Below are positions 1 through 9,285 of a DNA stretch of 64,000 bases, piece after piece. Numbering within the stretch: position 1 is the first letter of the stretch; each line of letters opens with the position of its first letter. The translations under genes and the position numbers were made by a program. The notes beneath the pieces were generated by a model. It was not told the DNA's origin, ran no database searches, and saw nothing but the letters and a program-made list of their open reading frames with translations. The DNA comes from JABDLO01 sp035327565. Lineage in GTDB: Bacteria; Bacteroidota; Bacteroidia; Chitinophagales; Saprospiraceae. Location of the stretch: contig DAOLDB010000017.1 of the NCBI GenBank assembly GCA_035327565.1, positions 1 through 64,000 on the forward strand, in the 5' to 3' direction.

Positions 1-1
1 T

Positions 2-901
2 GAAATCATTACTTTAGCTCCTCCTTGCGGAACTCCCCGTGGCGGCCCTTGCCCCCCTCCTGATGATGGCGGTGGCGATGATGGCGGTGGCGGAGGTGGA
101 GATGGTGGGGGTTGTTCCACCAACACACAAACCACTCCATATGGTATAGCCAGAGTGAAAGGCGGAAAAACTTACACTGGTAATGCCCGGGCCTGGATCA
201 TTGACACTGGCATACAGTTGAACCATGAAGATTTGAATGTTAGTACAAATGGAGGATTTACAGCGTTTTCAAGTGGGCCTGATGCCAATTTTGATGACAA
301 AAACGGACATGGTACCCACGTTGCTGGCACGGTTGCAGCCATTGATAATTGTGTTGGCGTGATAGGGGTAGCAGCCGGTGCCACTGTTGTACCTGTCAAA
401 GTATTGGATCGTAGAGGTAGTGGTACGATATCGGGTGTAATAGCCGGGGTAGATCACGTTGCAGCGACTGCTAAATCTGGTGATGTAGCCAATATGAGTC
501 TCGGCGGTGGAGCCAACACAGCTTTGGATGATGCTGTAAAAAATCTTGGAAATAAAGGTGTAAGAGTAGCCATCGCGGCAGGTAATTCCAGTGCTAACGC
601 TAATAACTACTCTCCAGCGAGAGCTACCGGCAACAATCTGTACACCATTTCTGCTATGAACAGCAGCGATAACTGGGCTTCCTTTTCAAATTTTGGAAAC
701 CCCCCCATCCGCTATTGTCAGCCCGGTGTGAGTGTTAATTCAACCTGGATCAATAATGGCTACCGCTCCATCAGCGGCACATCCATGGCAGCGCCACACA
801 TGGCAGGATTGCTTTTGTTGAACAATATTAAAAATGACGGTACTGTAAATGGTGATCCGGATGGAAATCCTGATCCCATTGCAGTATACGGAGGTAATTA
901 A
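2..901 (+). CDS. Subtilisin-like serine protease (S8), 3' part, truncated by window edge
   Basis: Secreted subtilase; the reading frame is open to the left edge, so the N-terminus (signal peptide, propeptide) lies outside. The catalytic triad is visible: Asp in WIIDTGI (codon 203-205), His in NGHGTHVAGT (308-310) and Ser in SGTSMAAPHMAG (782-784). Before the catalytic domain, about bases 25-120 encode a Cys-flanked linker made almost only of Pro, Asp and Gly. The protein ends about 38 residues after the catalytic Ser, with no T9SS tail, so it may be exported by another signal or retained. A GTG at 155 could be mistaken for a start, but it lies inside the linker-to-domain junction. It is followed by a strong terminator. 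The specific substrate is not deducible. Confidence 0.93.
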   Translation, partial: EIITLAPPCGTPRGGPCPPPDDGGGDDGGGGGGDGGGCSTNTQTTPYGIARVKGGKTYTGNARAWIIDTGIQLNHEDLNVSTNGGFTAFSSGPDANFDDKNGHGTHVAGTVAAIDNCVGVIGVAAGATVVPVKVLDRRGSGTISGVIAGVDHVAATAKSGDVANMSLGGGANTALDDAVKNLGNKGVRVAIAAGNSSANANNYSPARATGNNLYTISAMNSSDNWASFSNFGNPPIRYCQPGVSVNSTWINNGYRSISGTSMAAPHMAGLLLLNNIKNDGTVNGDPDGNPDPIAVYGGN

Positions 902-924
902 TGCTAATCCTTTGATAAAAAAAA

Positions 925-953
925 GCCATCTGTTCAAGCGGATGGCTTTTTTT
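925..953 (+). terminator. Rho-independent terminator after the subtilase
   Basis: A GCCATC/GATGGC stem with a 10-nt loop is preceded by an A-run and followed by seven T residues. It lies 24 bp after the subtilase stop. The A-run on the left means the hairpin could also act on the opposite strand. Confidence 0.88.
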
Positions 954-1278
954 ATTGGAGAATGGCTACCTTTTTAATCAAAGTCCCGGAAAATTATTAC
1001 TATAGACATCCTCAAAGCTGTTGGGCTGGTTGTGTATTTTGTAACTTGAAGTAATCACATTATAAATATTCCTGCACTAACAGCATAAATATCGCCAAAA
1101 GGCAACTATCCAATTTGTGCTACTTTCTTGTTTTATAACCACAATTAAATACAGCTTATTTGTAACTAAATAGCAAACATTATTGTTAGATGTAATGAAA
1201 ACATGTTAAAAATTATTTAAATCAAAAACCATCGCAAAGCAACTATCTCTATCGGATGCATGGATCAAAAAGAAACCC
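954..1278. other. AT-rich intergenic region, no recognised gene
   Basis: No convincing RNA gene, repeat or protein-coding frame. The frame of the downstream DinD-like gene stays open back to base 1210 but contains no ATG. A short near-repeat, GCAACTATC, occurs around 1102 and 1239; no function can be assigned to it. Confidence 0.5.
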
Positions 1279-2091
1279 TTGCTGGAGGATTTCAGTATCA
1301 GAGAAGGAAGTAAACTATACTGGTGGGCCAGTTGGTATGCTAAAGTTTTGGGATATAAATCCTTGGATACTTTTCAGTATTCTATGCAAAAAGCTATGGA
1401 TACCTGTATCCGGTTGGGTATTGAACTGAATGAAAACATGATAGAAGCTGAAAACACTAATTATACCCGCAGCAGAAAGGATTTCAAATTAAGCAAATTC
1501 TTTTGTTTCCTTATTTCCATCCATGCCGATGATCGCAAACCTATAGTAAAAAGAGCCAGAGCCTATTTTTTAAATGAATTGGAAGAAGTGCCTATACAAT
1601 TGGATCGGGATGATTATTTCGAAAGGGCCGCAGTGCGCGAAAGTATCCGCGAATCATCCTCTGATCTCAATAAAAATGCAAGAAGATCGGGAGTGAAAAA
1701 TATGAGTAATTTTATCAACGAAGGATATATGGGCTTTTATAATATTCCAATGAATGAGCTCAAAAAACGAAAAGGCATACCTGAAAACGATGATTTGTTT
1801 AATCATCTGGGAATGACTGAATTGGCAGCACATTTATTCAGAATATCACTGACGGAAGAAAAGCTCAAGCGAATGCAAAACAGTGGAGAAGAGAAAGCCA
1901 TCCGGGAACATTGGAAAATTGCTACAAAAATTCGCGACCTGGTAAGAGAAAATTCCGGAACCTATCCTGAATACCTGAAAACCGAAGTTAGTCTGGAAAA
2001 GATCGAAAAATCTTTAAAAAAAGCTCAGGAAATCTTAAACTCAGTCCCCAAAGATAAAAGATTGAATACTTCTTCTGATCCAAACCAATAA
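1279..2091 (+). CDS. DinD-like / BRO-N family protein
   Basis: Resembles DNA-damage-inducible protein D. The N-terminal half has the BRO-N-like pattern (YWWASWYAKVLGYKS, then FKLSKFFCFLIS). The C-terminal half has the DinD hallmarks FINEGYMGFYN, a KKRKGIPEND-like segment and LGMTELAAHLFR, ending in a charged helix. E. coli DinD is SOS-induced and affects RecA filaments (established for that homologue; transfer of the role is inference). Start is uncertain: no in-frame ATG exists before the conserved region. TTG at 1279 is the usual call, but the frame is open to 1210 and a rare start codon further upstream is possible. No phage or toxin genes are adjacent. No LexA-box-like palindrome was recognised upstream. 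Confidence 0.75.
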   Translation: MLEDFSIREGSKLYWWASWYAKVLGYKSLDTFQYSMQKAMDTCIRLGIELNENMIEAENTNYTRSRKDFKLSKFFCFLISIHADDRKPIVKRARAYFLNELEEVPIQLDRDDYFERAAVRESIRESSSDLNKNARRSGVKNMSNFINEGYMGFYNIPMNELKKRKGIPENDDLFNHLGMTELAAHLFRISLTEEKLKRMQNSGEEKAIREHWKIATKIRDLVRENSGTYPEYLKTEVSLEKIEKSLKKAQEILNSVPKDKRLNTSSDPNQ

Positions 2092-2172
2092 ATCTTTTAA
2101 ATTTCCAACTCTCTTTCAAACACTTTGAAACATTCTCTTATTATTTCAGTGAATGTTTAAAACCCAAATTCT

Positions 2173-3531
2173 ATGGCCATACCAGACAAATACAAAGCTC
2201 ATCTGTCCACTTTTATGGAAGATGTGACACAGGGACAAATGCAAGAAAAAGAATTTTTACAGGCAGTTTATGAAGTAGCGGAAAGCGTCATTCCCTATAT
2301 AGAAGAAAACAAGAAATACAAGGAAAATAAAATTCTGCGGCGTTTGGTAGAACCGGAGCGGGTGATCATATTTCGAGTCCCCTGGGTAGATGACCAAAAC
2401 GTTATCCAAATTAACAGGGGATACAGAGTACAATATAATTCAGCCATAGGGCCCTATAAGGGGGGTACGCGCTTCCATCCCAGTGTCAATCTTTCCATCT
2501 TAAAGTTTTTAGGATTTGAGCAAACCTTTAAAAATGCATTAACTACCCTGCCCATGGGAGGAGGTAAGGGAGGTGCAAATTTTAACCCTAGGGGGAAGTC
2601 AGAAGGAGAAATCATGCGATTTTGCCAAAGCTATATGACGGAATTAAGCAGGCATATCGGTCAGTTTCTGGACATACCAGGAGGCGATATAGGTGTAGGT
2701 ATAAGAGAGATAGGCTATCTGTTTGGACAATACAAAAGACTTCAAAATGAATATTCAGGAATGATCACCGGAAAAGGGCTTCCATCAGGAGGTTCTCATA
2801 TAAGGATGGAAGCTACGGGTTATGGACTAATATATTTCACGGCAGAAATGATGAAATCCAGAAATGATGCTCTGGAAGGTAAAAAAATACTTATCTCGGG
2901 CTCTGGTAATGTGGCACAATTCGCCTGTGAAAAAGCAATAGAATTCGGAGGAAAGGTGATTACTTTATCAGACTCCTCGGGGTTTATTCTTGATGAGGAA
3001 GGGATAAATAAAGAAAAACTGGACTTTGTAAAAGAATTAAAAAATGTAAAACGAGGAAGAATAAAAGATTACATTTCCCATTTTCAAAATGCAGTCTACT
3101 ATGAAAATAAAAAACCTTGGAAAGTATCCGCTGATGTCGCTTTACCCTGTGCAACAGAAAATGAATTAGATGAAAACGATGCTAAATTATTGGTTCAAAA
3201 TGGGTGTATAATTGTTGCAGAAGGAGCCAATATGCCTTCAACTCATGGTGCTATAGAATTTTTTCAAAGTACAGGAATTTTGTATGCTCCGGGTAAAGCT
3301 TCAAATGCAGGAGGTGTATCCACTTCAGGTCTGGAAATGAGTCAAAATTCAATTCGTGAAAATTGGACCCGGCAAGAGGTAGATGAACGACTTCAGGTAA
3401 TCATGAAAAAAATACATGATCAATGTGAGCAATATGGGAGTGAAAGAGGAAGCATCAATTACCTGAAAGGAGCCAATTTGGCCGGATTTATAAAAGTAGC
3501 TGATGCAATGGTTGAGCAAGGAATAGTATAA
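2173..3531 (+). CDS. gdhA: NADP-type glutamate dehydrogenase
   Basis: Catalyses reductive amination of 2-oxoglutarate with ammonium to glutamate, in the cytoplasm. The 452 residues match the hexameric short-form GDH length. Visible motifs are the substrate-binding PYKGGTRFHPSVN, the catalytic-lysine segment LPMGGGKGG, the conserved GGDIGVG, the Rossmann fold GSGNVAQFACEKA and the C-terminal ANLAGFIKVADAM. The ATG at 2173 begins the family-typical N-terminus. It follows the DinD-like gene on the same strand after 81 bp, with no functional link expected. No clear terminator follows. Assignment to the biosynthetic NADP-dependent class rests on overall similarity. Confidence 0.96.
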   Translation: MAIPDKYKAHLSTFMEDVTQGQMQEKEFLQAVYEVAESVIPYIEENKKYKENKILRRLVEPERVIIFRVPWVDDQNVIQINRGYRVQYNSAIGPYKGGTRFHPSVNLSILKFLGFEQTFKNALTTLPMGGGKGGANFNPRGKSEGEIMRFCQSYMTELSRHIGQFLDIPGGDIGVGIREIGYLFGQYKRLQNEYSGMITGKGLPSGGSHIRMEATGYGLIYFTAEMMKSRNDALEGKKILISGSGNVAQFACEKAIEFGGKVITLSDSSGFILDEEGINKEKLDFVKELKNVKRGRIKDYISHFQNAVYYENKKPWKVSADVALPCATENELDENDAKLLVQNGCIIVAEGANMPSTHGAIEFFQSTGILYAPGKASNAGGVSTSGLEMSQNSIRENWTRQEVDERLQVIMKKIHDQCEQYGSERGSINYLKGANLAGFIKVADAMVEQGIV

Positions 3532-3692
3532 TTTTAACTTGGGCTGAATATTATAAGATATTACAATACCCTCATCAATACAAAAAATAGGGTTGCGTAT
3601 ATCTCTGATTTTGAGTTACTTACTTTACTATTAACTCATAAGTATTAACATTGGCTTAACAACGGGTAACAATTTGTTATTATTAAAGTCCT

Positions 3693-3721
3693 TTTGACTT
3701 AATAATTGAGCTCAATCTTTG
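3693..3721 (+). promoter_or_regulatory. Candidate Bacteroidota-type promoter of the TonB receptor operon
   Basis: TTTG at 3693-3696, 17 bp, then AATCTTTG at 3714-3721, one mismatch to the TAnnTTTG -7 consensus of the Bacteroidota primary sigma factor. Predicted transcription starts near 3728, about 15 nt before the ATG at 3743. This rules out the in-frame TTG at 3719, which would lie inside the -7 box. Confidence 0.5.
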
Positions 3722-3742
3722 CGGCACACTTCAAAATCAGCC

Positions 3743-6571
3743 ATGAAATCGAGATTGAGAATTTTATGTTTTTCGATTATCTTATTTACTATTTCCAGCC
3801 TCTCAGCACAAACCGGAACCATCAAAGGTACAGTTAAAGACGGAGTGACCAAAGAAGAGATCATAGGAGCAAACGTTATTCTGAAGGATACTCCCTATGG
3901 AACTGCTACAGACCTGGACGGTTCGTTTAGCATACTTAATGTAACCGCAGGAAGTTATACACTTATATGTTCTTATATAGGTTTTCAAAGTGATTCGGTC
4001 ACTGTAATTCTTAATCCCGGTCAGGAATTGACTGTCAATTTTCTTTTATTTGAAAGTTCCAATTTATTGGAAGTGGTTACCACTACCGGTGTTCGAAAAA
4101 CTTCAACCGATGTTGCTATTCTGAATACCATAAAACAAAGCAGACAAATAGTGAGTGGGTTATCCGCCGAATCCATAAAAAGAACCCTGGACAGTGACGC
4201 CTCACAGGTAGTGAAAAGGATCCCCGGAGTAACGGTAATCCAGGATCGTTTCATCGTTATCAGGGGGTTAAATGAAAGATACAACAGCTCCTTGCTTCAT
4301 AATATGAATATACCCAGTCTGGAGTCTGATGTTCGATCATTTTCATTTGATATGATACCCAGCAATGTCATTGACCAGATTCTCATTTATAAGAGTCCGG
4401 CACCTTACCTGCCAGGAGATTTCTCAGGTGGGGCAGTGAAAATATCGACGAAAAGTATTCCTGATGAAAACAGTACTTCATTTGAAATATCTACAAGTTA
4501 CAGAAATGGCAGTTCTTTCCAACCCTTTTTTGCTGAACAAAGAAGGCCATGGCATTGGACAGGAATCAATGATGGGGCTAACAATTTACCTGTTGATTTT
4601 CCTGACAATCTGGTAGGCCTCTCCCAGGAACAGATTCAAACCGCTGGCAGATCATTACCCAATAATTGGAAGCAGCAGAATTATAATTCCGGTATGGATT
4701 ATAAAATTGCATTAACCAATAATTTCAGAAAAGATATAGGATACAAAGGAATGCAAATTGGGAATATAACCAGTATTCAGTATAGCAATGTAAAAACAGT
4801 ATTTACCACTCAGAATAATGCATTTGAAGCGTATGACTTTATTAATAATGAAAGTAAGTTGAGGTATTCCTTTACCGATATGGAATACGGTCAGGAAATC
4901 ATGGCCGGTATTGTACATAACTGGACCTGGAGGATTAATCCAAACCATGTCATTGAATCAAAAAATTTATACAACCAACTTACTTCCCATGATTTCATTG
5001 ACCGATTAGGTACTCAAATCGCACAAGGATTCGACCAAAATAATTTTTCATTCTTTAATGAACATCGCGGACTACTATCCAATCAGATAATTGGAACGCA
5101 CAAATTGTTTAAAGATAAAACCCGAATAGAATGGATTGGAGGGTATGGATACTCATTTAATGATCTTCCGGATTACAGAAGATACAGAAGAAACGTTGTG
5201 GACATTGAGACCATGGAATCAGTATTATTTGTTCCGAGGGGTCAAACTCCTGATTTTTTGGGTAAATTTTATTCCAGTATGAGGGAGAATATCTATTCAG
5301 GCGTGATCAATCTCGAACACAAATTCAATATGTATTCTGCCAGCGATTTTAAACCCATTGTACGCGCAGGTGCATTTTATGAAGATCGTTCAAGAAATTT
5401 TGAAGCAAGAAACCTGGGATATACCCGAGGATTTTCTTTCGATGAATCACTGACTCAACTTCCTGTGGACCAGATCTTTCTTCCTGAAAATATTAATCCA
5501 GCCACAGGTATTCGTCTGGGAGAAAATTTTTCATCCAGCAATTTCTTTAATGCCAGTAACATGTTAAAGGCTTTGTATATTTCATTAGACATTCCATTTA
5601 AAAGATTCAATCTGTATGGTGGCTTCCGGTATGAAGATAATACACAAGGTTTGCGCAGTCCCGACAGATTCAATGAAGGCCCAATCTCACCTATCGATCC
5701 GGTAATTCTTGAACAAAGGATCATACTTCCTTCATTTACCCTTTCTTATGAATTAACTTCAAAATCATTTCTGAAATTTGTATATGGCAAAACTGTTAAC
5801 CGGCCGGAATTCCGGGAAATTGCGCCTTTTGGTTTTTACAATTTTACATTTGATGCTACGGTTACAGGCTACCAGCAGCTAAGAAACGCGACCATCGATA
5901 ATTTTGATCTCCGTTGGGAACTCTACCCAAGTCCCACAGAAACCGTATCTATTGCACTATTTTCCAAAAGATTTACTGACCCCATTGAATCACTATACGG
6001 AAATTTTGGAAGCGAACAATCAACTTTTTTATTTAGAAATACAGAAAGTGCATTTGCCAGAGGAATTGAATTGGATATAAGAAAATCATTGTCCGGTCTT
6101 ACTAAAATATCATGGCTTGACAGAATGGCGGTGATGGCAAATATATCGATTATTGACAGTCAGGTGACATTGGGAGAGGAATTATCCGAGCTTCTTCGTG
6201 CCAAAAACAGGCCTTTACAGGGACAATCGTCCTTTATTGTGAACACTGGGCTATTTTACACTGACCTGGAAAAAAACCTTCAGATTAACATTTTATATAA
6301 TGTCATCGGAAAACGGATCTTATTGGTTGGAGCAGCTTCTATTCCAGACACCTATGAAATGCCCAGAAATGTCATTGATGTCAGCGTAAACAAAGGATTA
6401 ACGCAACGGTTGGGTTTAAAGTTTGGAGTCAAAGATCTTCTCAATCAGGAATTTTTGCTCCTTCAGGATGGTAATGAAGATGGAATTTTTGACAGAAAGA
6501 ATGATCAGATTTTCCGTCGGTTCAAACCAGGTTCTATTTTCTCACTTGGATTAACTTATCAGCTACAATAG
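3743..6571 (+). CDS. TonB-dependent outer-membrane receptor with carboxypeptidase-like N-domain
   Basis: Outer-membrane beta-barrel importer energised by TonB. Signal peptide residues 1-22 end at SLSAQ. A CarboxypepD_reg/CNA-B-like domain follows (about 25-105: GTIKGTV, DLDGSFSILNV, GSYTLICSYIGFQS). The plug (about 125-245) contains SQVVKRIPGVTV, RGLNERYNSS, VIDQILIYKSPAPYLPGDFSGG. The rest is barrel, ending in SLGLTYQLQ. At 942 residues it is similar in size to SusC-like receptors, but no SusD partner follows. Instead a beta-helix lipoprotein starts 34 bp downstream, surely co-transcribed. The RGLNERYNS plug subtype is common in Bacteroidota; I cannot name the ligand. The ATG at 3743 was chosen because it opens the signal peptide and sits just after the promoter. 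Confidence 0.93.
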   Translation: MKSRLRILCFSIILFTISSLSAQTGTIKGTVKDGVTKEEIIGANVILKDTPYGTATDLDGSFSILNVTAGSYTLICSYIGFQSDSVTVILNPGQELTVNFLLFESSNLLEVVTTTGVRKTSTDVAILNTIKQSRQIVSGLSAESIKRTLDSDASQVVKRIPGVTVIQDRFIVIRGLNERYNSSLLHNMNIPSLESDVRSFSFDMIPSNVIDQILIYKSPAPYLPGDFSGGAVKISTKSIPDENSTSFEISTSYRNGSSFQPFFAEQRRPWHWTGINDGANNLPVDFPDNLVGLSQEQIQTAGRSLPNNWKQQNYNSGMDYKIALTNNFRKDIGYKGMQIGNITSIQYSNVKTVFTTQNNAFEAYDFINNESKLRYSFTDMEYGQEIMAGIVHNWTWRINPNHVIESKNLYNQLTSHDFIDRLGTQIAQGFDQNNFSFFNEHRGLLSNQIIGTHKLFKDKTRIEWIGGYGYSFNDLPDYRRYRRNVVDIETMESVLFVPRGQTPDFLGKFYSSMRENIYSGVINLEHKFNMYSASDFKPIVRAGAFYEDRSRNFEARNLGYTRGFSFDESLTQLPVDQIFLPENINPATGIRLGENFSSSNFFNASNMLKALYISLDIPFKRFNLYGGFRYEDNTQGLRSPDRFNEGPISPIDPVILEQRIILPSFTLSYELTSKSFLKFVYGKTVNRPEFREIAPFGFYNFTFDATVTGYQQLRNATIDNFDLRWELYPSPTETVSIALFSKRFTDPIESLYGNFGSEQSTFLFRNTESAFARGIELDIRKSLSGLTKISWLDRMAVMANISIIDSQVTLGEELSELLRAKNRPLQGQSSFIVNTGLFYTDLEKNLQINILYNVIGKRILLVGAASIPDTYEMPRNVIDVSVNKGLTQRLGLKFGVKDLLNQEFLLLQDGNEDGIFDRKNDQIFRRFKPGSIFSLGLTYQLQ

Positions 6572-6605
6572 CTATTCAGAAATTACTTAATTAAAAATTT
6601 GTTAC

Positions 6606-8585
6606 ATGAAAAAGTCTAAGTTTTCAATGAAAGCCTTGCCATTCATTTTGGCGTCTTTAGTGGCTTTTACACTTGTTTTCACCAGCTGTGGAAAAGATGA
6701 AGATCCGGAGCCTATTGGTGCACCCCCTACCGTAACGATTACTCCGGCCAATGCAACCGGTATAGCCGGTACGACTGTTTCCACATCGGTTTCCATTAAT
6801 GGTCCGGCCGGACTCACCTCATTGCGTATATTGAAAAACGGAGCACCTGACGGTGCGTTTCCCGATCAAAGTTTGTCCGGAACGACAGCCACTTATGATC
6901 TCAACTATACCATTGAAAGTCTTCCGGTAAATTCTGTGGTTAACTTTACATTTATTGCTACAGACGCAATAGGAAGATCAGTCACATCCTCTCCCTTTAG
7001 TGTCACTGTGGCTGCTGAACCACCAAAACCTTTGGTACAGGTAGGTGGAGTAACCCGTTTGGCGGGTTTTGATGAGCACATACCCGGAGTACCTGTTCCA
7101 GGTATTGAAGGTACATATCTTCAAGGTAATGTGACATTGACAAAGAACAAAAATTACGTACTTATTGGCTTTGTCAGAGTTGGACCTGTTCCTGCAGCCG
7201 GACAAACCCCTCAAAATGATGATGGGAGAACCGAAGGTGTTATTACCATTGAGCCCGGCACTATAATTTTTGGAGATGAGGCCACTAAGGGAACATTGGT
7301 TATCCAAAGAGGTGGGAAAATTATTGCTGATGGAACAAGAGACGAGCCCATTGTTATGACTTCTATCAAAGCTCCGGGCCAAAGAACTCCAGGAGATTGG
7401 GGTGGCCTGGTAGTTTGTGGAAGAGCTCGAAACAACGAAGGATTGAATGTTCAATTGGAAGGGGGATATGCCGCATGGCATGGCGGTACCAATGATAGTG
7501 ATGATTCAGGAATCATGAGATACCTCAGAGTTGAATGGGCAGGTATTCCTATTAATCCCAACGAAGAAGTTAACACAGTAACCTTAGGTAGTGTAGGTCG
7601 AAGTACTGTTTTAGAATATGTACAGGCATCCTACGGCCTGGATGACCAATTTGAGTGGTTTGGAGGTTCAGTGGATGGCAAATACTTAATTTGCTACAGA
7701 GGATTGGATGATGATTTTGATGTCGATTTAGGTCACAGCGGAAATGTTCAATTCGGAATTGGAATCCGCGATTCCAAGGATGCTGACCAATCCGGATCCA
7801 ATGGATTTGAAGTAGATAATAATGGAAGTGGCGAGTTGAGAGAACCATTTACGTCCACAGTCTTTTCCAATATTACTATTATTGGACCAAAAAAGGTGAG
7901 AGAAACTTCCATTTCAGCTGAATTCCAACATGGAGCCCAACTAAGAAGAAGTACAAAACTCAAGATCTATAACTCCATCATTACAGGATATCCTATGGGT
8001 ATTTATATCGATGGGAATGCAACTACAGATCATGCTATTAATAATGAATTACAATTGCGAAATGTAATCCTTGCAGGTGTAAGGGATTGGGGAGGTAATG
8101 GCTTTGGTAAAGCTTATGATCCAAACAGAGCATATGGTCACAATGGAGCCATCCTTCAAGCCAATTATCCGGATCCGGTTGCGGATGGACTTCCATTCAG
8201 AGATGGCAGTGGAAACCCAAGAGGAAATCATCCGGGTTCCGAACCCAGAGGACACGCTCTTCGGTATAATGTTGCTAGTTTTGATGCCATAGACTGGTTT
8301 AACACCCCGGCATTCGGTAATAAATTTGTGGCTGCCTGGGACGAAATCGGTATCAGCTCCACCGTTTTCGATAGAGGAACCCCCACATTTTTAGTTCAGA
8401 CAAATAGTCTTGCTGCCACCAGTGCACGTTGGGATAATGTACCTGCAACAGCCACCAACCCCAGAAGTACCTGGTTTGGTAACTGGGAGCAAGTACCTTT
8501 TGTAGGAGGATTTGGCACTTCAGGAGATTGGACACAAGGTTGGTCCAGCTTTAATATTAATGAAGATTACGGATTTTCACGATAA
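6606..8585 (+). CDS. Surface lipoprotein with predicted beta-helix domain, partner of the TonB receptor
   Basis: SPII signal with lipobox FTSC (Cys28). The following residues GKDED fit the K-(D/E)2 surface-export signal described in Capnocytophaga, so surface exposure is likely (inference). An Ig-like or cadherin-like module covers about 40-140. The rest has features of a right-handed parallel beta-helix: GVITIEPGTIIFG, GTLVIQRGGKIIADG, PIVMTS, GDWGGLVVCGRA, then Asp/Asn-rich turns such as RGLDDDFDVDLGHSG that could bind calcium. No catalytic site is recognised. It lies 34 bp after the TonB receptor gene and is followed by a strong terminator, so the pair is a two-gene operon. The likely role is ligand capture for the receptor; the ligand is unknown. 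Confidence 0.85.
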   Translation: MKKSKFSMKALPFILASLVAFTLVFTSCGKDEDPEPIGAPPTVTITPANATGIAGTTVSTSVSINGPAGLTSLRILKNGAPDGAFPDQSLSGTTATYDLNYTIESLPVNSVVNFTFIATDAIGRSVTSSPFSVTVAAEPPKPLVQVGGVTRLAGFDEHIPGVPVPGIEGTYLQGNVTLTKNKNYVLIGFVRVGPVPAAGQTPQNDDGRTEGVITIEPGTIIFGDEATKGTLVIQRGGKIIADGTRDEPIVMTSIKAPGQRTPGDWGGLVVCGRARNNEGLNVQLEGGYAAWHGGTNDSDDSGIMRYLRVEWAGIPINPNEEVNTVTLGSVGRSTVLEYVQASYGLDDQFEWFGGSVDGKYLICYRGLDDDFDVDLGHSGNVQFGIGIRDSKDADQSGSNGFEVDNNGSGELREPFTSTVFSNITIIGPKKVRETSISAEFQHGAQLRRSTKLKIYNSIITGYPMGIYIDGNATTDHAINNELQLRNVILAGVRDWGGNGFGKAYDPNRAYGHNGAILQANYPDPVADGLPFRDGSGNPRGNHPGSEPRGHALRYNVASFDAIDWFNTPAFGNKFVAAWDEIGISSTVFDRGTPTFLVQTNSLAATSARWDNVPATATNPRSTWFGNWEQVPFVGGFGTSGDWTQGWSSFNINEDYGFSR

Positions 8586-8605
8586 AATTGTTATTGAATT
8601 CAGGA

Positions 8606-8641
8606 AGCCGGTCGTTACTATTTACGACCGGCTTTTTTTTA
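8606..8641 (+). terminator. Strong rho-independent terminator of the TonB receptor operon
   Basis: A perfect 10-bp stem (AGCCGGTCGT / ACGACCGGCT) with an 8-nt loop and a run of nine T residues, 20 bp after the lipoprotein stop. It separates the operon from the small lipoprotein gene at 8654. Confidence 0.95.
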
Positions 8642-8653
8642 CACTAAAAATGC

Positions 8654-9253
8654 ATGATGAGCAATATACCATTTATCTTTTTCTTTTTTGCCTTTCTGAT
8701 CATGGCGTGTCAAACGCCTGACTCATTCGAATTCTCACATCATGTTCCGGATAAAGAACAAAGAGACAGCATTTTAACCGATATTGTAATTTACATATAT
8801 AAAGTGCCGCGAGGTGTAAGAAAAGAAAATAAATTCAATCCTGAATATCGTCATCTGTATGAAAATGAATCCGGAAAATTTAACATGATAAAATACCATA
8901 TAGATAATGAAGGTATACATTCATTTTTCCTGATCAGACCGGTCAGAAGTCATCTGGCAGAGCACCGCCGTGGTGTTTTTGGTCGTTTTTCATTGGATGA
9001 TCAAATGAAAATCAGGAATTTCGAAGAATTGGCCAACACCCCCAGGCTGACAGAAGAAGAGATTATAGAAAAAGGCAACTATTTATGGCAGGATCTGATG
9101 TATTTTAAAAACCTTGACAGATATTTTTTGAACAAAGATTATATTGAATTTCCCGATGATCGGGTACGATATGATAGCCAAAACAAAGAATGGACCTATA
9201 ACCATTTAGATGTGCTTAACAGGGATGTTTTACCTAATGATGAGGAGAATTAA
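8654..9253 (+). CDS. Small lipoprotein of unknown function
   Basis: 199 residues. A hydrophobic signal rich in Phe ends in the lipobox IMAC (Cys19), so it is a predicted periplasm- or surface-facing lipoprotein. The mature part is highly charged, without recognised domain or repeats; noticeable segments are VPRGVRKENKFNPEYRHLY and HSFFLIRPVRSHLAEHRRG. ATG codons at 8654 and 8657 are both usable. It starts 13 bp after the terminator T-run and has no clear promoter, so its expression may depend on weak readthrough or an unrecognised promoter. It converges on the NagX-like gene with a 32-bp gap. The product is not recognised. Confidence 0.75.
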   Translation: MMSNIPFIFFFFAFLIMACQTPDSFEFSHHVPDKEQRDSILTDIVIYIYKVPRGVRKENKFNPEYRHLYENESGKFNMIKYHIDNEGIHSFFLIRPVRSHLAEHRRGVFGRFSLDDQMKIRNFEELANTPRLTEEEIIEKGNYLWQDLMYFKNLDRYFLNKDYIEFPDDRVRYDSQNKEWTYNHLDVLNRDVLPNDEEN

Positions 9254-9285
9254 GATTTTATCCGTATCCCAAACATTTACCTTTA

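Noticed and set aside
3719..3742. TTG start for the TonB receptor at 3719
   Set aside because: The codon lies in the proposed -7 box and would add residues before a standard signal peptide.
6978..7481. A 167-codon minus-strand frame inside the beta-helix lipoprotein gene
   Set aside because: It is antisense to a well-supported lipoprotein; its translation lacks domain motifs and depends on codon bias of the plus strand.
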